Below are positions 44,801 to 55,796 of a stretch of 64,000 nt of DNA, piece by piece; within the stretch, counting starts at the first letter, position 1, and each line of letters begins with the position of its first letter. Made by a program: the position numbers and the translations under genes. Location: contig JADNRZ010000007.1 of the NCBI GenBank assembly GCA_015501605.1, forward strand, positions 1,240,001 to 1,304,000. The letters are read 5' to 3'. The stretch is from Panaeolus papilionaceus (lineage: Eukaryota > Basidiomycota > Agaricomycetes > Agaricales). A model generated the notes under the pieces. That model made no database searches and was not told the DNA's origin. It worked only from the letters and a program-made list of their open reading frames with translations.

Positions 44801-45025
44801 TGGAATCGCGGAAAGTGTATGAGACCGCGACGAACATTTTTAGCATTATTAATAAGGATACTGATTAGGACTTTTTTCGGACATCTTATTTTTGTACTGA
44901 ATATTTGGACATGATACGCACAGTGTGTATGGATACCTCATATGATAGCTTGAGTCCAGCCTCGATAATGACCACAGAATATACTTCTAGTAGTATTCAA
45001 CAATGTCAAATTGCAGTGTAGAGCA

Positions 45026-46137
45026 CTAGTCGAGGACCGAGAATAAAATAATCCTATACCATTGACGGTGACCAAATTCTTTGGTTGCTTCCTTGTGATC
45101 ATACTGGGGGACGAAATCGTGGAAAGGAAAGCCGTCGAGTATATGAAATCAAGAGAAAAGATGGAGTGCAATGGCACCTATAGGGCAGCAGTGGACATCT
45201 AGGTGGTGAAGGGCGGCATAGCAATCAATGGGACTCATGGTATTCGTCTTCCCCTGATCACTGAGGACAGTGAGAGCCTAATGAGTGTTTGAGCACTTGT
45301 TATGATGGGGCTGAAATAGTAGTATAGCGAGAGGATAGAGGATTTACCTTAATATAGAGTCCAGGTTCAATATCAAGCATAGGGACATTGTCTATTTGAA
45401 TATCTGGGGGGAGAATTGACCGGGTGTCATCGCCACGAAGCGCCATTGCAGTTGTGAACAGGAGCATCACATGGTTACAAAGTGCAGTGTGGATATTTCT
45501 CTTCCTTTTTCCATTAGGGTGGCAGAGTTGCTCCTTCGTCATCTGCACTAGCTCAGCCTCGGTAAATGTGTCTATATTGAGGTCTTAAAATAAATTCTGT
45601 CCGAAGTGAATCATAATACACACCTGAGATTGCTCCCTTTGCCTTTGTCTTTTGCACCTTATCATTTTGCTTGGGCTTCTCCTCACAGCGCTTCTGATCA
45701 GCTATCAAGAAGTCCTTATACCACTCGAGAATGCGACTGTATGTCGGATCTGTTCCTTTATCTGCTCGATATTCGTGTCGGAGTTCTGCATCATACTGAT
45801 ACACTTCTTGGGCCAGAGGATCACTCGATACTGTGATCGGTGAGCAAGGACTCAGATTGAGGTACATTGAGTGTCGAGTTATCGGTGTCTCCAATGCCGA
45901 CGGCAGTGCTGAAATCGGACATTGTATATAGACCATGAAAGACGTCCAGCTCGCTCTTGATTGCTTCTCTGTTAGCCTTACGAGGTCAACACTTGGGACA
46001 TGTCGTCGAATGGGATGGTTCAACTTTTGGCTGATGAGGAGTGTAAGTCGAAGGATGATTCATTGTCAATAACGTTTCGCTTGTATTTATAATGCGATTG
46101 GGGCCCCGTAAACATACCATTGTTAGTCATGACAATG
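45026..46137 (-). pseudogene. Broken Ndc10-like / Crypton-type tyrosine recombinase relative
   Basis: On the minus strand, pieces of a fungal protein related to the Ndc10 DNA-binding domain 2 (and hence to Crypton tyrosine recombinases) can be read. They are PLAQEVYQYDAELRHEYRAD, SRILEWYKDFLIADQKRCEE, HTALCNHVMLLFTTAMALRG followed by DDTRSI, and, after an intron, ALTVLSDQGKTNTMSPIDCY followed by HHLDVHCCPIGAIALHL. The Arg in ALRGDD is at the place of the first catalytic Arg in the recombinase fold. Directly after IALHLFS a TGA (45149-45151) interrupts what continues as FHILDGF and reaches a second stop at 45026. The N-terminal part also chang frame near 45830. Both breaks point to a pseudogene, though an unrecognised intron could mend either. 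These genes are numerous in Agaricomycete genomes, mostly as mobile-element relics. Confidence 0.5.
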
Positions 46138-46885
46138 GGTTTGAAGTATTAGTGGCCTCGTGTGGTAGATCAATGGGAACGAGATGATAGTGGTTTCAAG
46201 ATAATAGTTTCCCACTCGTGCGAGGCAGAGGAAACGAAATGAAAGGAGAATGTTATTATCCATTCTTGAAATACAAGAGGGAGGCTCAAGCTAAACGCAG
46301 TGGTGCAGAGCGCGCAATAAACCCCTAATTGAAAGACGCGCACAGCGCGTGCGGACGAATTAACTCAGGCGTGGGACTTATCAGATAGCGTAGCCGGATG
46401 GTCTGGGCGAAAACAATAAAGTAAATTCTAATATACACTGAACAATGAAATAAAACCTGCCCTTGGATTGTATATGTGCAGGCTGGGCAGCTGCCCCAAG
46501 TCAAAATCGAGCTTCCCGTGAGCCGCCCAGCGCCAGAGACGACCCCCGCATATACTCTATTGGCATACCACTATAGCTTATAGCGCTGCTCACGTTCCTG
46601 GCTACAGCGGTGGTTGTGATAGTCTCCGAGGGACTGATTGTAGCGTTCAAATTAGGTTGGTGGTTAGGATAGGGGTGCTGCAGGAACTCAGTTCTCGAGG
46701 GAGAACCAGCTTTTAAATTAGTTCTGAGATTGCTCCTGACCCCCACCCCAGTCCGAATTTCCGAACAAAAGATCGAAAGCAAATGCGGTAGTGTCAGACA
46801 TCTCGACCACCTCATTGGGATCGAGTACTGCGCTGGATTGGGTGTAGCATCGGTCACTGGCACCATAAGAAGCTCGTGAGTACAC
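46138..46885. other. Intergenic, no supported gene
   Basis: A 144-codon minus-strand frame (46501-46935) overlaps the last exon of the next gene in another frame. I take it as chance, because the spliced gene ends at a stop at 46886. The rest shows nothing. Confidence 0.45.
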
Positions 46886-49357
46886 CTAGACATTGGATTC
46901 GATTTTTTGCAGCGGTTCGTCGAGAGCCTCAGCATGAGATTGGTCGGGGACAGCTGTTGCGGCTAATATCAATTGAAGGATGATATGACGATTTCTTAGA
47001 TTGTAGATTACCTGTAAATCCGGCATTGGATCCAATTTTTTGCATCACTTCGTTGGTGGAGCCAGCATGAGATTGGTAGGGGACAGCTGTCGCGGCTAAT
47101 ATCAATTGAAGGATGATATGATATAAGTTTTTAGATTGTAGATTACCTGTAAATCCGCAACTGTATGGAGTCCTATTTGTGTAGATATCGATCTCATTCC
47201 ACCCAACATTTCTGAGGTAACCTATTCTGCTAGTAGTTTGCGTCTTCCTGTGGATATGTGTACCGTTGATGAAAGTAATATAACCGAGCTTGCGATTAGT
47301 GCGTAGATCACATTATAAAAGCCCACTCACACCATCGCAATGTCATGGTCTGGGGTGTTGCCCTCCTGTCCGTTAGTGCTGGTTGACTTTAAGCAGCGTC
47401 AGTTTATATATCATGTTCGATGATATGAAATGGTTGCGTTGACGTACAAGATCGGTACCTTCAGTCCTCGCTAGATTTTGATCAGGCTGAGCGTTTGTCG
47501 CCGGTGGGGGCAGTGGGGAAGCAGAAGCCATGAGTTCGAGCAGATCTTCGGTGTCTGGATGTCGGCCGGCAATCAAATCGAATCAATCACCTCCGTTGAA
47601 ATCGCTCACAACTAATTGTGTGCTGATAAATGCACTGACATACCTGAATTAATGTCCATGGCAAAATTAATTGCTTGTTGGTCTTTGGGTTTGTCTCCGC
47701 TCGAGTCAATCGGACTCTCTGGTCGCATGAGTCCGGCTACATCCGTGTCTAGATCCCGATACAACCATGGTATCAGTCATTCACGCGTTTGAGACTGCAA
47801 AAATACCTTGCGAACCTTGGTCTATACAAACCTTCCGAGTCGATATAAGCGCATGAAGAAGCCCCTCGTCGTCTGGGAATTTAGAATCCTGTTGTTTATA
47901 CATCATTATCTGCCATGCGATGTGAATAAGTGCAAATGCGCACCTCCTCAAGAAGGGATATCCAATCGTCATCGTGCGTAATCGCAACATCTAACTGGGG
48001 ACTATAATCAAGGAGATACCGGTTTATTATGTCGGATGGATGGTTATCCTGAACAAGTGTTATCAGAGAAAAAAGAAGAGAAAAAGGTGATTAAATATCG
48101 CCGACCGTAAAATGCCGGAGTTGTGTTTCAGCGCCATCGCACACTCCACCTGCATAAGAATGACTCCCCGTCCAAGACGAGATATTTGAATAGCCCGTTG
48201 AGGTGCCAGAATCCCTCCCCGGACTTGGGAAGTTTGCCCGTGCAATCGAAGACCGATGTTGCGCTGATGTGCCTTCTGGGCCATCGCTTGCAGCTAATGG
48301 AACACCATTATTAGCCCTAACCCAGGCAGCGTTGCTCAACGTCGCATTCATAGTTCGTACGAATACACATTGGTTATAAAGCTGGCGGTCTCCAGTACTA
48401 GCGATATCGGGTAATAGATGTCGTATTTCGCCGACACTTGGACCTGTGCGAGTCTCAAGGCCGTTATTTGGCGCCCACTGCCACACATGATAGACGGACT
48501 CGGCCAAATCGCCAGACGCAGGTCGAAATCGCAATTGATGCGTTCCAGTGTGCTTCATGGCAGCCGCCACGCCCCAAAATGAGGCTTTGTCGCACCCAGT
48601 GACAAGTCTGATATCGCCGTTTTCTGCCTCGCGGCCCAGAACACAATTGACGTACGTATACCAGCTCTCGACGTGTTTGGCCATGTAACCACGCCATCCG
48701 CTGATGTTCCCATCCATATCCATGGACAACGCTCCTTTGGGGAGGGTAAGTATCGCGCCCTCTGCTGCGGATATCTGGAATGCTACTTCATCCGGACTAT
48801 GTGAAACAACAAGGCACAAGAAATATTGAGCTTAATGTTGAGCATAGCGAAAGGTGGCGTATACGTACTGTAAAAAGATTGGGGGTTCCGTGTCAATTTC
48901 CTTAGATTTAACAGAAAGGCTGGTCAAGCAACTCCGTGGTTTGAAATACATGAGCATCGAAGTATCTCGCTCAGCTGTATGGATTGGCTCGTAGCCTTCG
49001 GGCATCCTAGGAGGCTGGAATGGTTGGTCTATGGGAGCAGTGATGTTGAACAAGTAGGTAAAGCTTCCTTCTTTCGTGATCAGCCCAACATCACCAACGC
49101 AGATTCCTTGTTTTTGCTTCTCGACGTGCCAGGAGAGATTACATTCCGGAATCCACAAAGGGAATCCCCTTTTTTTCCCGAGTAATTGCCTCTCGTATAT
49201 CTGGTTAGGCTGTGTTTTGTTGTTGTCGTTTTGTGTTCGAAGGATTATACGCAGAGGAGCAAAGACTTGAGATCGCACGATAGGACGTGAACGGTAAAAT
49301 ATAACGAACCTGATTCCTGTCTGGATTGCGCTTTCTCGCCTTTAATACCTTGAGCAT
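46886..49357 (-). CDS. Uncharacterised Agaricomycete family protein with duplicated exon
   Basis: This minus-strand gene has 12 or more exons. The first five are firm (49357-49310, 49200-48869, 48796-48106, 48048-47944, 47888-47832). The product starts MLKVLKARKRNPDRNQ and then shows RQLLGKKRGFPLWIPE, GDVGLITKEGSFTYLFNI, AEGAILTLPKGALS, ESWYTYVNCVLGREAENGDI, LVTGCDKASFWGVA, YHVWQWAPNNG, QCVFVRTMNATL, HPSDIINRYLLDYSPQLDVA and THDDDWISLLEE. I know this as a recurrent, functionally unassigned family of mushroom-forming fungi, with no named domain. The C-terminal half includes GYITFINGTHIHRKTQTTSR and GWNEIDIYTNRTPYSCGFT, followed by two consecutive versions of one exon (AATAVPYQSHAG and AATAVPDQSHAE). 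One internal junction (47830-47740) is unresolved. There is no signal peptide or membrane segment. It lies head to head, at a distance, with the MIF4G gene. Confidence 0.65.
46892..47156 (-). repeat. Tandem duplication of one exon plus intron (two units of about 132 bases)
   Basis: Units at about 46892-47023 and 47024-47156 share CAGCATGAGATTGGT, GGGGACAGCTGT, GCGGCTAATATCAATTGAAG, GATGATATGA and TAGATTGTAGATTACCTGTA. Each unit holds an exon read on the minus strand and its upstream intron. Since the intron phase is the same on both sides (phase 1), the duplication is in frame and repeats a segment of about 27 residues in the protein. Confidence 0.85.
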
Positions 49358-50478
49358 ATCCCCCTATGAAAGAGTGGGCTAACAAAATGACGATGTGTCT
49401 TGAGAGAAGGGCGAGATGTGACAATTGACCCTTCTCCGTCAGTTTGCACTGGTGTGTCACTTCCACTGCAGTCACTGTTTGAATTGATTTCACAGACCAT
49501 TGATCCAAGTATGCTGCGCTCTGGACCCGATGCACATGATAGTCACCCACCAATTATTTTAACCATTTCCTATTCCAAGATTATCTATCTATCTTAGTAT
49601 CTAGGCTCGTGAACCAGTTCAGTGCTGGACAAACAGCTCATCTTTCGATTCGTAATAATTGGAATCCGGACTGCTGATCACGCTTTCTACGTATACTAAA
49701 ATAGCGCTTACCTTGGCGCAAGCAAAACTTTATGTAAGGAGGAAAATTTACTCATTCAATAATATTGGCTAAACGAAGGGACTATTCAGCTCGCAGGAGC
49801 TGTTATATCAATGCGCATGGTCGTAAGTGGTCCGATTTCGGGCTGACGTTATTCTTGATTGATGATTTTGATTGACGCCCATTTTAGTCGTTAGTGCCAA
49901 CTTTGATTATTGTCCAAGTTGCGATGGGACAGGTGATCCAGGATGTCGATACATTCACTACGACTAAAACCAAGACACATCGGCGTCTTTGGGTCAGAGC
50001 AAACTTTAAGATGAAGTTTCTCATCAACCCGACGGCAAGGCTTTGCATACCATAAAGTTGCTCCTGAAACATCGCCAAAAACAAAGACGTAAATTACTAT
50101 TGTAAACTAGGGACAATCTACCTTCACCGACTCTTAAATGATATTGAATAATGTACATTATTTAGGCGAAATAGGTATGGTAATTTGGACACATATTCTC
50201 TTTAATACTAGAAAACTAATTTCCCGCTACGCATCAATCTACGATTTGTCTACCATTTCTTCTTATTTATACGCACAGATTCGGGTAGATCGGTGTTCAA
50301 CGTGCCCTATAACACCATTCTGAAAGAATCATTTACCGCTTAAAATGGTGGTGGAACAGTGAACGACGCCCGGCTCGTGGGCAACTAACCCGTGACTTTG
50401 ACATTGGGCGTCAATTCAAATCGAATTACAATCGATGTCACCTGGACCAGTTCTACTTCCACACTATCGATTTATTCT
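49358..50478. other. Divergent intergenic region
   Basis: This lies between the orphan-family gene and the MIF4G gene. It is AT-rich from 49690 to 50330. No gene was seen. Confidence 0.5.
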
Positions 50479-51852
50479 ATGGCTGCCGTACCTCACCCAG
50501 ATAACTCTGCGCGCCTACCGGATATTGGCAACTGCGTATATTGCAGTCAAGTTGTCTCGGACAACGAAGAGGCCATACTCAAGGAGATATCCGAATTTGC
50601 TTCGTTTGACGGCTTCTCAGACACCACTGCTTCACTTATATCAAAGCGACTGGAGCTCATTGTCAATAACGCGGTACAACATGGAATAGAGATCGGCAAA
50701 AAAGCTCAGCAAACCCGCGATACGGAGGATGTGGAGCGTCATAGGACGGCCTATCTTTCGGTGCGAGATCAACTTGCGCAGGCTTTAAAGCCTAAAGATG
50801 GCACACAACAACTCCAAGATGGGAGCTTCGACCGAAACAAAGTCGAGGGACCCCAAGTCAAATCCTTCGGCATTACTCCTCCTTCACTCGGCTTCAGATC
50901 GAATCTTACCACCCTTTCTTCATTATCTCCACCATGGATCCGTCGCACTCACGTTCGCGTTTCCAACCGTTTCTTTAATTCTGAGTGTCTCAGAATCAAA
51001 TTCCTTCTCAACCAACTGACGATGGCAAACTTTGACAACATCTCTAACCTGATCATCACGCGGATAAATAACGTTTACGCAACACAGGACGACAGAACAT
51101 TCGCCTTCGTCGTTCATCACATATACAGATCAGCAGTCAACGGGACAAAGTATACCGAAGTCTACACCCGTCTTTGTAGAAATGTGATGGAGCGCATCAA
51201 CGTTCAGATCAAGGCTGATAACACCATGAACAAACAGGGAGGACTCGTCCCTGGTGCGCAGCTATTTCGAAAACATCTCGTCAACAAATTCCAAGACGAT
51301 TTTGAGCCCCGTACTTTGGACAATACTAGCATACGGTCAGATGACCGCCAATATCTCGGTGTTGCGAAATTCGTCGGAGAGCTGTACAGAGTTCAAATGC
51401 TGACGGAACGGATTGTGCACCAATGCTTATGGGTATTGGCCAAGTCATTGGACGATTTGAAGGGCCTTGATTACCTTGGCATCGAGGCACTTTGTATACT
51501 TCTATCTTCGGCAGGAGAGGCTTTGGATACACCCAAAGCAAGAGCACATATGGATGTGTACTACAGTCGGATGTCCGCCATTGTATCCGTAGCGACTCCT
51601 CATGCGCTTCCAAATCGTCTGAGATTTATGGTTTTGGTAAGTTCGAGTTCTTATTTCTGCAAGCGATGACGTTGGTACTAACGAGTTCTGCAGAGTATTA
51701 TCGAGCTACGAAAAAGTAATTGGGTCCCGCGTAGAGCAGCTACAGCTCAATTAGGTCCACTCTCTACCAATAATACTGGACAGAAGACTTCGGGTCGAAA
51801 CGGACGCCGGCGTCACTTGAAGTCAGAGGGTAGAATGGATGGACGAGCCTAG
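50479..51852 (+). CDS. Stand-alone MIF4G-domain protein
   Basis: Two exons (50479-51636, 51694-51852; donor GTAAGT) give 438 residues. The N-terminal 180 residues have no recognised domain. From about residue 184, NFDNISNLIITRINNVYATQ, TFAFVVHHIYRSAVNGTKYT, YTRLCRNVMERI, FRKHLVNKFQDDFE and the VAKFVGELYRVQMLTERIVH helix mark a MIF4G (HEAT-type) domain as in eIF4G. The end, IIELRKSNWVPRR, is the classic eIF4G segment after the domain. The full translation factor (about 1,000 residues or more, with PABP-, eIF4E- and MA3-type regions) is absent, so this is a truncated relative. Agaricomycetes carry many such short MIF4G proteins of unknown role. The protein could bind eIF4A and modulate translation, or do something unrelated. 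The start is an ATG in frame with an open upstream region lacking other ATGs. Confidence 0.85.
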
Positions 51853-52536
51853 CTTTTAGCACTCATATGCATAACGACGTGTATGGCAACCCTTTCGATG
51901 TTTATTCCAGTTTAAACATAAGATGAGATTTTAGTTATCGTTCCACTATGAATTCATGACCTTAACAGCTTGGGAAAGAAGAAAAAGGTCAAGGTCAAGG
52001 TCAAGGTGGGGTTGCAGTGAACCAGAGCGGATTGGGAGTTCAGTCCCAATCCTGGCCGCTTGGGAACCGAGAAACGATCGCAACGGATGCCAAATGGCTG
52101 TGCCAAGTACTGAAAGGAAAGAAAAGAGGTGAGGGTGGGAGGGCAAAAACAAATAAATGCGCCCTGGAGACGCGACCGAAGATGGCGATGAGGAGGGAGC
52201 GTTGGTGGACTAAGGTGAAGGGGCGAAGGTTCAAATCAGAACTTTGGTCGTGTTTATCAAACACTTCTGCTCAAACGTCGCTGCCACCGTCACTATCTTA
52301 TCCTATGATGAGTCTTCGCCACATCGCAGGTATTGCTATAGAAGCAAGGATAGTCGAGACTTTATACATTTGAAATCGCTCTCGTCTGTTGAAGCCAAAG
52401 AGTATTATCGCGACCAATTGTAATGAACAAGCTAGCAAGACCAAGTGCAACCACATAATCAAGATTCAGAACAGCCAGACCAAATCCGAAAAATCCCATG
52501 CAAAACAACAGAAAAGCATAATCTTCGATATTCTAA
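51853..52536. other. Tail-to-tail intergenic region
   Basis: This separates the ends of the MIF4G gene and the serine-rich hypothetical gene. It contains a short run of imperfect hexamers, AAGGTC repeated four times, at 51976-52005. Overlapping frames of 60-120 codons on both strands have no family resemblance. Confidence 0.5.
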
Positions 52537-53478
52537 TCAAACCTCCTCATGTCCACGTTTCTTGTTCCCAAAAATACCTTGTCCACATGACATCTCTACG
52601 CCCTTCATCTCAGCTTCCCACTCAAACCTCTCATCGAGGGCAACTCCCCCATTATCGTCGTAATCATCTGGGTAGTGGCATTGGTATTTAGCTGCCAGAG
52701 TACTAACCAATCCTCCAGAGATGCGGGAGAGCGAATTGGCCATATCTGACATCTTGAACGAGTCAGGAATATTGAAAAGCGGGGTATCAGGACCAGGCGA
52801 TCGAACAACACCCCCGCTCGAAGAGGATGACGCAGAAGCGAAGATGTCGCTGAATGCAGGGAAGGATCCCTCTGAGAGTCCAGAGCTCGTACGGGACATG
52901 GTAGGCAACATCTCTACGCCAGCTGACGGAAGTGGAGTCGAGACGAAGCAAGGTAAAAACTCGTCTGCGGAACGATAAATGAGGAACTGGTCATCCAGAC
53001 TATCAGAGTTTTGAACATTGATGCTGAGGTTCGAGCTCATATTTAGCGCAGCCAGTTGATCTCGGATGTTGAAAGCAAACTTTGGAGGTGGGGGTGGAGG
53101 TGTTGCCTCAAGAACACGAAAGGTATTGGTGATATTCCCCAACGCACGTCGCTTCTTGCCACCTAGTCTGGCAGGTGGCGCGTCGGAGTCAACTCTGTCA
53201 ACAAGAAGCGCCAAGTTCTCCGGCCTGGAGCCCCTGGAAGCCAAGGGTGATGAAGGTATGACCCTACGAACGGGGTTTTCGTTGCCTCGCAACCGTCCAT
53301 GTCTACGAGGCGGGGTATTCAGCACCCGGGGTCCAAATCTATGACGCCGTCGGGATGATCTCATAGATGCCTTCGAACGAGCTGGAGTGGTATGTATGGT
53401 ATTGGTTACAGAGCCGTTGTCAGAGCCTGACGACGACGATATAGTAAAGACACGAGAGTCGTCCTCCAGCACGGACAT
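52537..53478 (-). CDS. Serine-rich hypothetical protein
   Basis: An intronless minus-strand frame of 313 residues starts at ATG 53478 (MSVLEDDSRVFTISSSSGSD). The N-terminal third is Ser/Arg-rich (MRSSRRRHRFGPR, TPPRRHGRLRGNENP), followed by KKRRALGNITNTFRVLEATP, a Pro run, and a Ser-rich half with an acidic end (YQCHYPDDYDDNGG). The KKRRALGNIT segment resembles nuclear-localisation plus destruction-box-like motifs of cell-cycle proteins, but that is only a resemblance. The frame remains open for 53 further codons upstream without an ATG. No domain was recognised. The protein is probably nuclear and largely disordered. Confidence 0.6.
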   Translation of the reverse strand: MSVLEDDSRVFTISSSSGSDNGSVTNTIHTTPARSKASMRSSRRRHRFGPRVLNTPPRRHGRLRGNENPVRRVIPSSPLASRGSRPENLALLVDRVDSDAPPARLGGKKRRALGNITNTFRVLEATPPPPPPKFAFNIRDQLAALNMSSNLSINVQNSDSLDDQFLIYRSADEFLPCFVSTPLPSAGVEMLPTMSRTSSGLSEGSFPAFSDIFASASSSSSGGVVRSPGPDTPLFNIPDSFKMSDMANSLSRISGGLVSTLAAKYQCHYPDDYDDNGGVALDERFEWEAEMKGVEMSCGQGIFGNKKRGHEEV

Positions 53479-54022
53479 CGCAAATTTGGGTATGGGGCAG
53501 GAAGGGGAAGTTGATGTACCACAACGCGTCTCAATTTTCTCGCAGTTCAAATCATAAACTGTCTTAGTAGTACCTATTTCGATAACGCTGGATGAGAAGA
53601 GGGATATTTCGACAACAAGGATAGGAATCCCTACCAAGGAGGTCCGATGGGTGCATCTTGAGAGTCAAGCCGATAAACAGATAAGTAGAAGAGACAGATT
53701 CACAGCAAAAATAACTGGACAAGCAGGCTGAGCCAAGAGAAAGAGTGGTCGGGAGTAAAGGAACATTGTCTCAGGGATTTTAACGTTCAGCCAAAACTTG
53801 AATAGGAGAGGTAAAGGAAACCGATCAAAATAGCTCCACTTCAGAATCGATGACAGAGCTCCTCGAATGATCATTACCAACAGTCCGGATATATTGCGAA
53901 TAGAACTGCAGAGACAGGTACCATAGCGAAGCAGGAGTCCATTTATAGAAGACGATCAAGCAATAAAATCTCTGAGAAAGACGCAAGAAAAAGAACCAGA
54001 TATACAGAGGAGAGCCCACTCA
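53479..54022. other. Intergenic, no gene seen
   Basis: This lies between the serine-rich gene start and the end of the next minus-strand gene. A 64-codon hydrophobic frame at 53825-54019 was judged to be chance. Confidence 0.5.
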
Positions 54023-55560
54023 TCAAGAGAACACGTTAGAGCTGGCTTCTGTGATGCGACGCCGAATAGCAACCAGGGTTTCCTTTCTGCGTTCATTTTC
54101 ACGGGTACATCTGTCTCCGGTAGCGCGAATGGCCTGGTAGGCTTTGGATAACTGCCTGCGGTCGTAAAGCAGACAATCATAAAGCATATACTCAAATCGG
54201 GATGAAGAGGAATACATACACTTGTGTTTCCCTCATCTAAATTTATTATTGGTTGGTTCGGTTAACGTTAATAAAGGAGGGCGAAAGGACGATTGCAACG
54301 AACCTCATCCATAATATTTTGGTAATCTTTTGAAATTTCTGAAGATGCGTGGTTAGCCAGTGTTATAGTAAGAAGAGGAATCGAACCATCTCCATAAGCC
54401 CGCCATTGTTCCTCGGTACAATTCTGCCATTTCAGTACTTCGTGTTCCCTGATATTTTCAAACATTGCCATAATCTTGTCCGAGTCCAAGTCAAAGAACG
54501 TCTCGAGAGTAAGGACACCTGTGGGTGGTTGCTGTGACAGACGGTCCTCATAGTGCCTCGACATGTCATCCTCTTGAGTCTCATCCTGTGGGCCCAAACC
54601 ATATCCGTCATCCCTGGAATTACTATGAGTAGGACGAGAAATGGATGATGAACGCCTTTCGTTCCCCGAAGGAGAAGCCATCCGCTCTAACGATTTCTGC
54701 GGCGCATATGTTAAGGGAAATAAAAATGAAAATAAAACTAGAAAGATGCCAACCTCATTGGTTGTGGCAGCCTTGAAACGTTTGGTCGGGTTTCGTTGGA
54801 AAGAGTCATGAATGCTGTCATCATCATCTCGATCTGTGCGACTTCTCTTCCTAGGATTGGCAGCCACTTTGTTGGTAACCAGCGGAGATCTTTCTTCGTC
54901 TTGCTCCTGCATTTCGCCGTGACCCTTCGGAATTCTTTGCGGCCCTGTTGAGGATCCGTAGTATTGGGGGTTGGGCTTCACAGACCCCGCCTCCCTTTCA
55001 AAGGCTTTATGGGTCCCGTTTCTATGTGCATGACTGAGCTCGGAGCTGGGTATATGCGTGTTGATATTGCGTTTTTGATAGTCCTGATCCGCCGGGAGGT
55101 CGCCAGTGTTGCCAGAAAAACTGTTCCGGGTGTGCGGAATAAATTGCGTCTGTTGAAAAGACAATGTGTCACAATGCTGAGAGACATCATGATTAATGAT
55201 CCTTCGAGGTAACGGGGACAAGATATCGACGCGTGTATTGCCAGCTCTAGGTGCAGGGATAGCGGTGCCAGGACGGGGGATAGCAGCACCGACAGCAGCT
55301 TGTTTCTGAGTCTGAGCAAGTTTTCCAAGACCAGAAGTACCCATAGCAGTATCTTTCCTATAGATTATCGCAGAGATAAAAATCGAGATTTAAGCAGTCT
55401 AAATCTCGTCATCAACAGACCTCTGTCCAGAATTGATATGCGTTCGTCCAGATTCGGAGTGCAGTGGGTTTTCAGCCTCAGCAGAGAAATGAATCGTCTC
55501 AGATTGTTTTATGTCAGAAGGGGCAGTGGGAGTCGGAAAGAAAGGGTTTCGAGCACTCAT
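54023..55560 (-). CDS. ECM11-like meiotic/structural protein candidate
   Basis: Five exons on the minus strand give about 450 residues. Exon 1 begins at ATG 55560 with MSARNPFFPTPTAP and joins exon 2 (KDTAMGTSGLGKLAQTQKQA) across an intron ending CTATAG. The middle is disordered, with KRSRTDRDDDDS and RNPTKRFKAATTNE. After an intron near 54752-54690 the acidic LTLETFFDLDSDKIMAMFEN domain follows. Then comes a 15-base micro-exon (MRETQ), and finally a helical, basic C-terminus ending LVAIRRRITEASSNVFS. The N-terminal MSARxPFxP start and a conserved helical C-terminus fit the layout I associate with fungal ECM11-domain proteins. Yeast Ecm11 is SUMOylated and helps build the synaptonemal complex central element. 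The match is from memory and weak; it may be another coiled-coil protein. Confidence 0.55.
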
Positions 55561-55796
55561 GATGATGGAAGTGAGCGAGAAAGAGGTGCTGTCGGTGGCC
55601 AGATGTAATCAGTGGCGGACTTTGGAATAGATTCCAAGTCCGCCACAATGGAAAGTCCCTCCAGACTCTGGCTCCCCCCAATTCAGCGAAAGCAACTCTC
55701 AACTTGCGCATACTGAGTAGGTATCATGTATAATTAGTCATTAATATGTCAACGAATCGCTAGAACATGTAGCTATGCAGGTATATTGTGCAAATT

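Noticed and set aside
46501..46935. 144-codon minus-strand frame downstream of the orphan-family gene
   Set aside because: Splicing the duplicated exon in its conserved frame leads to a stop at 46886; the longer frame is a different phase of the same DNA.
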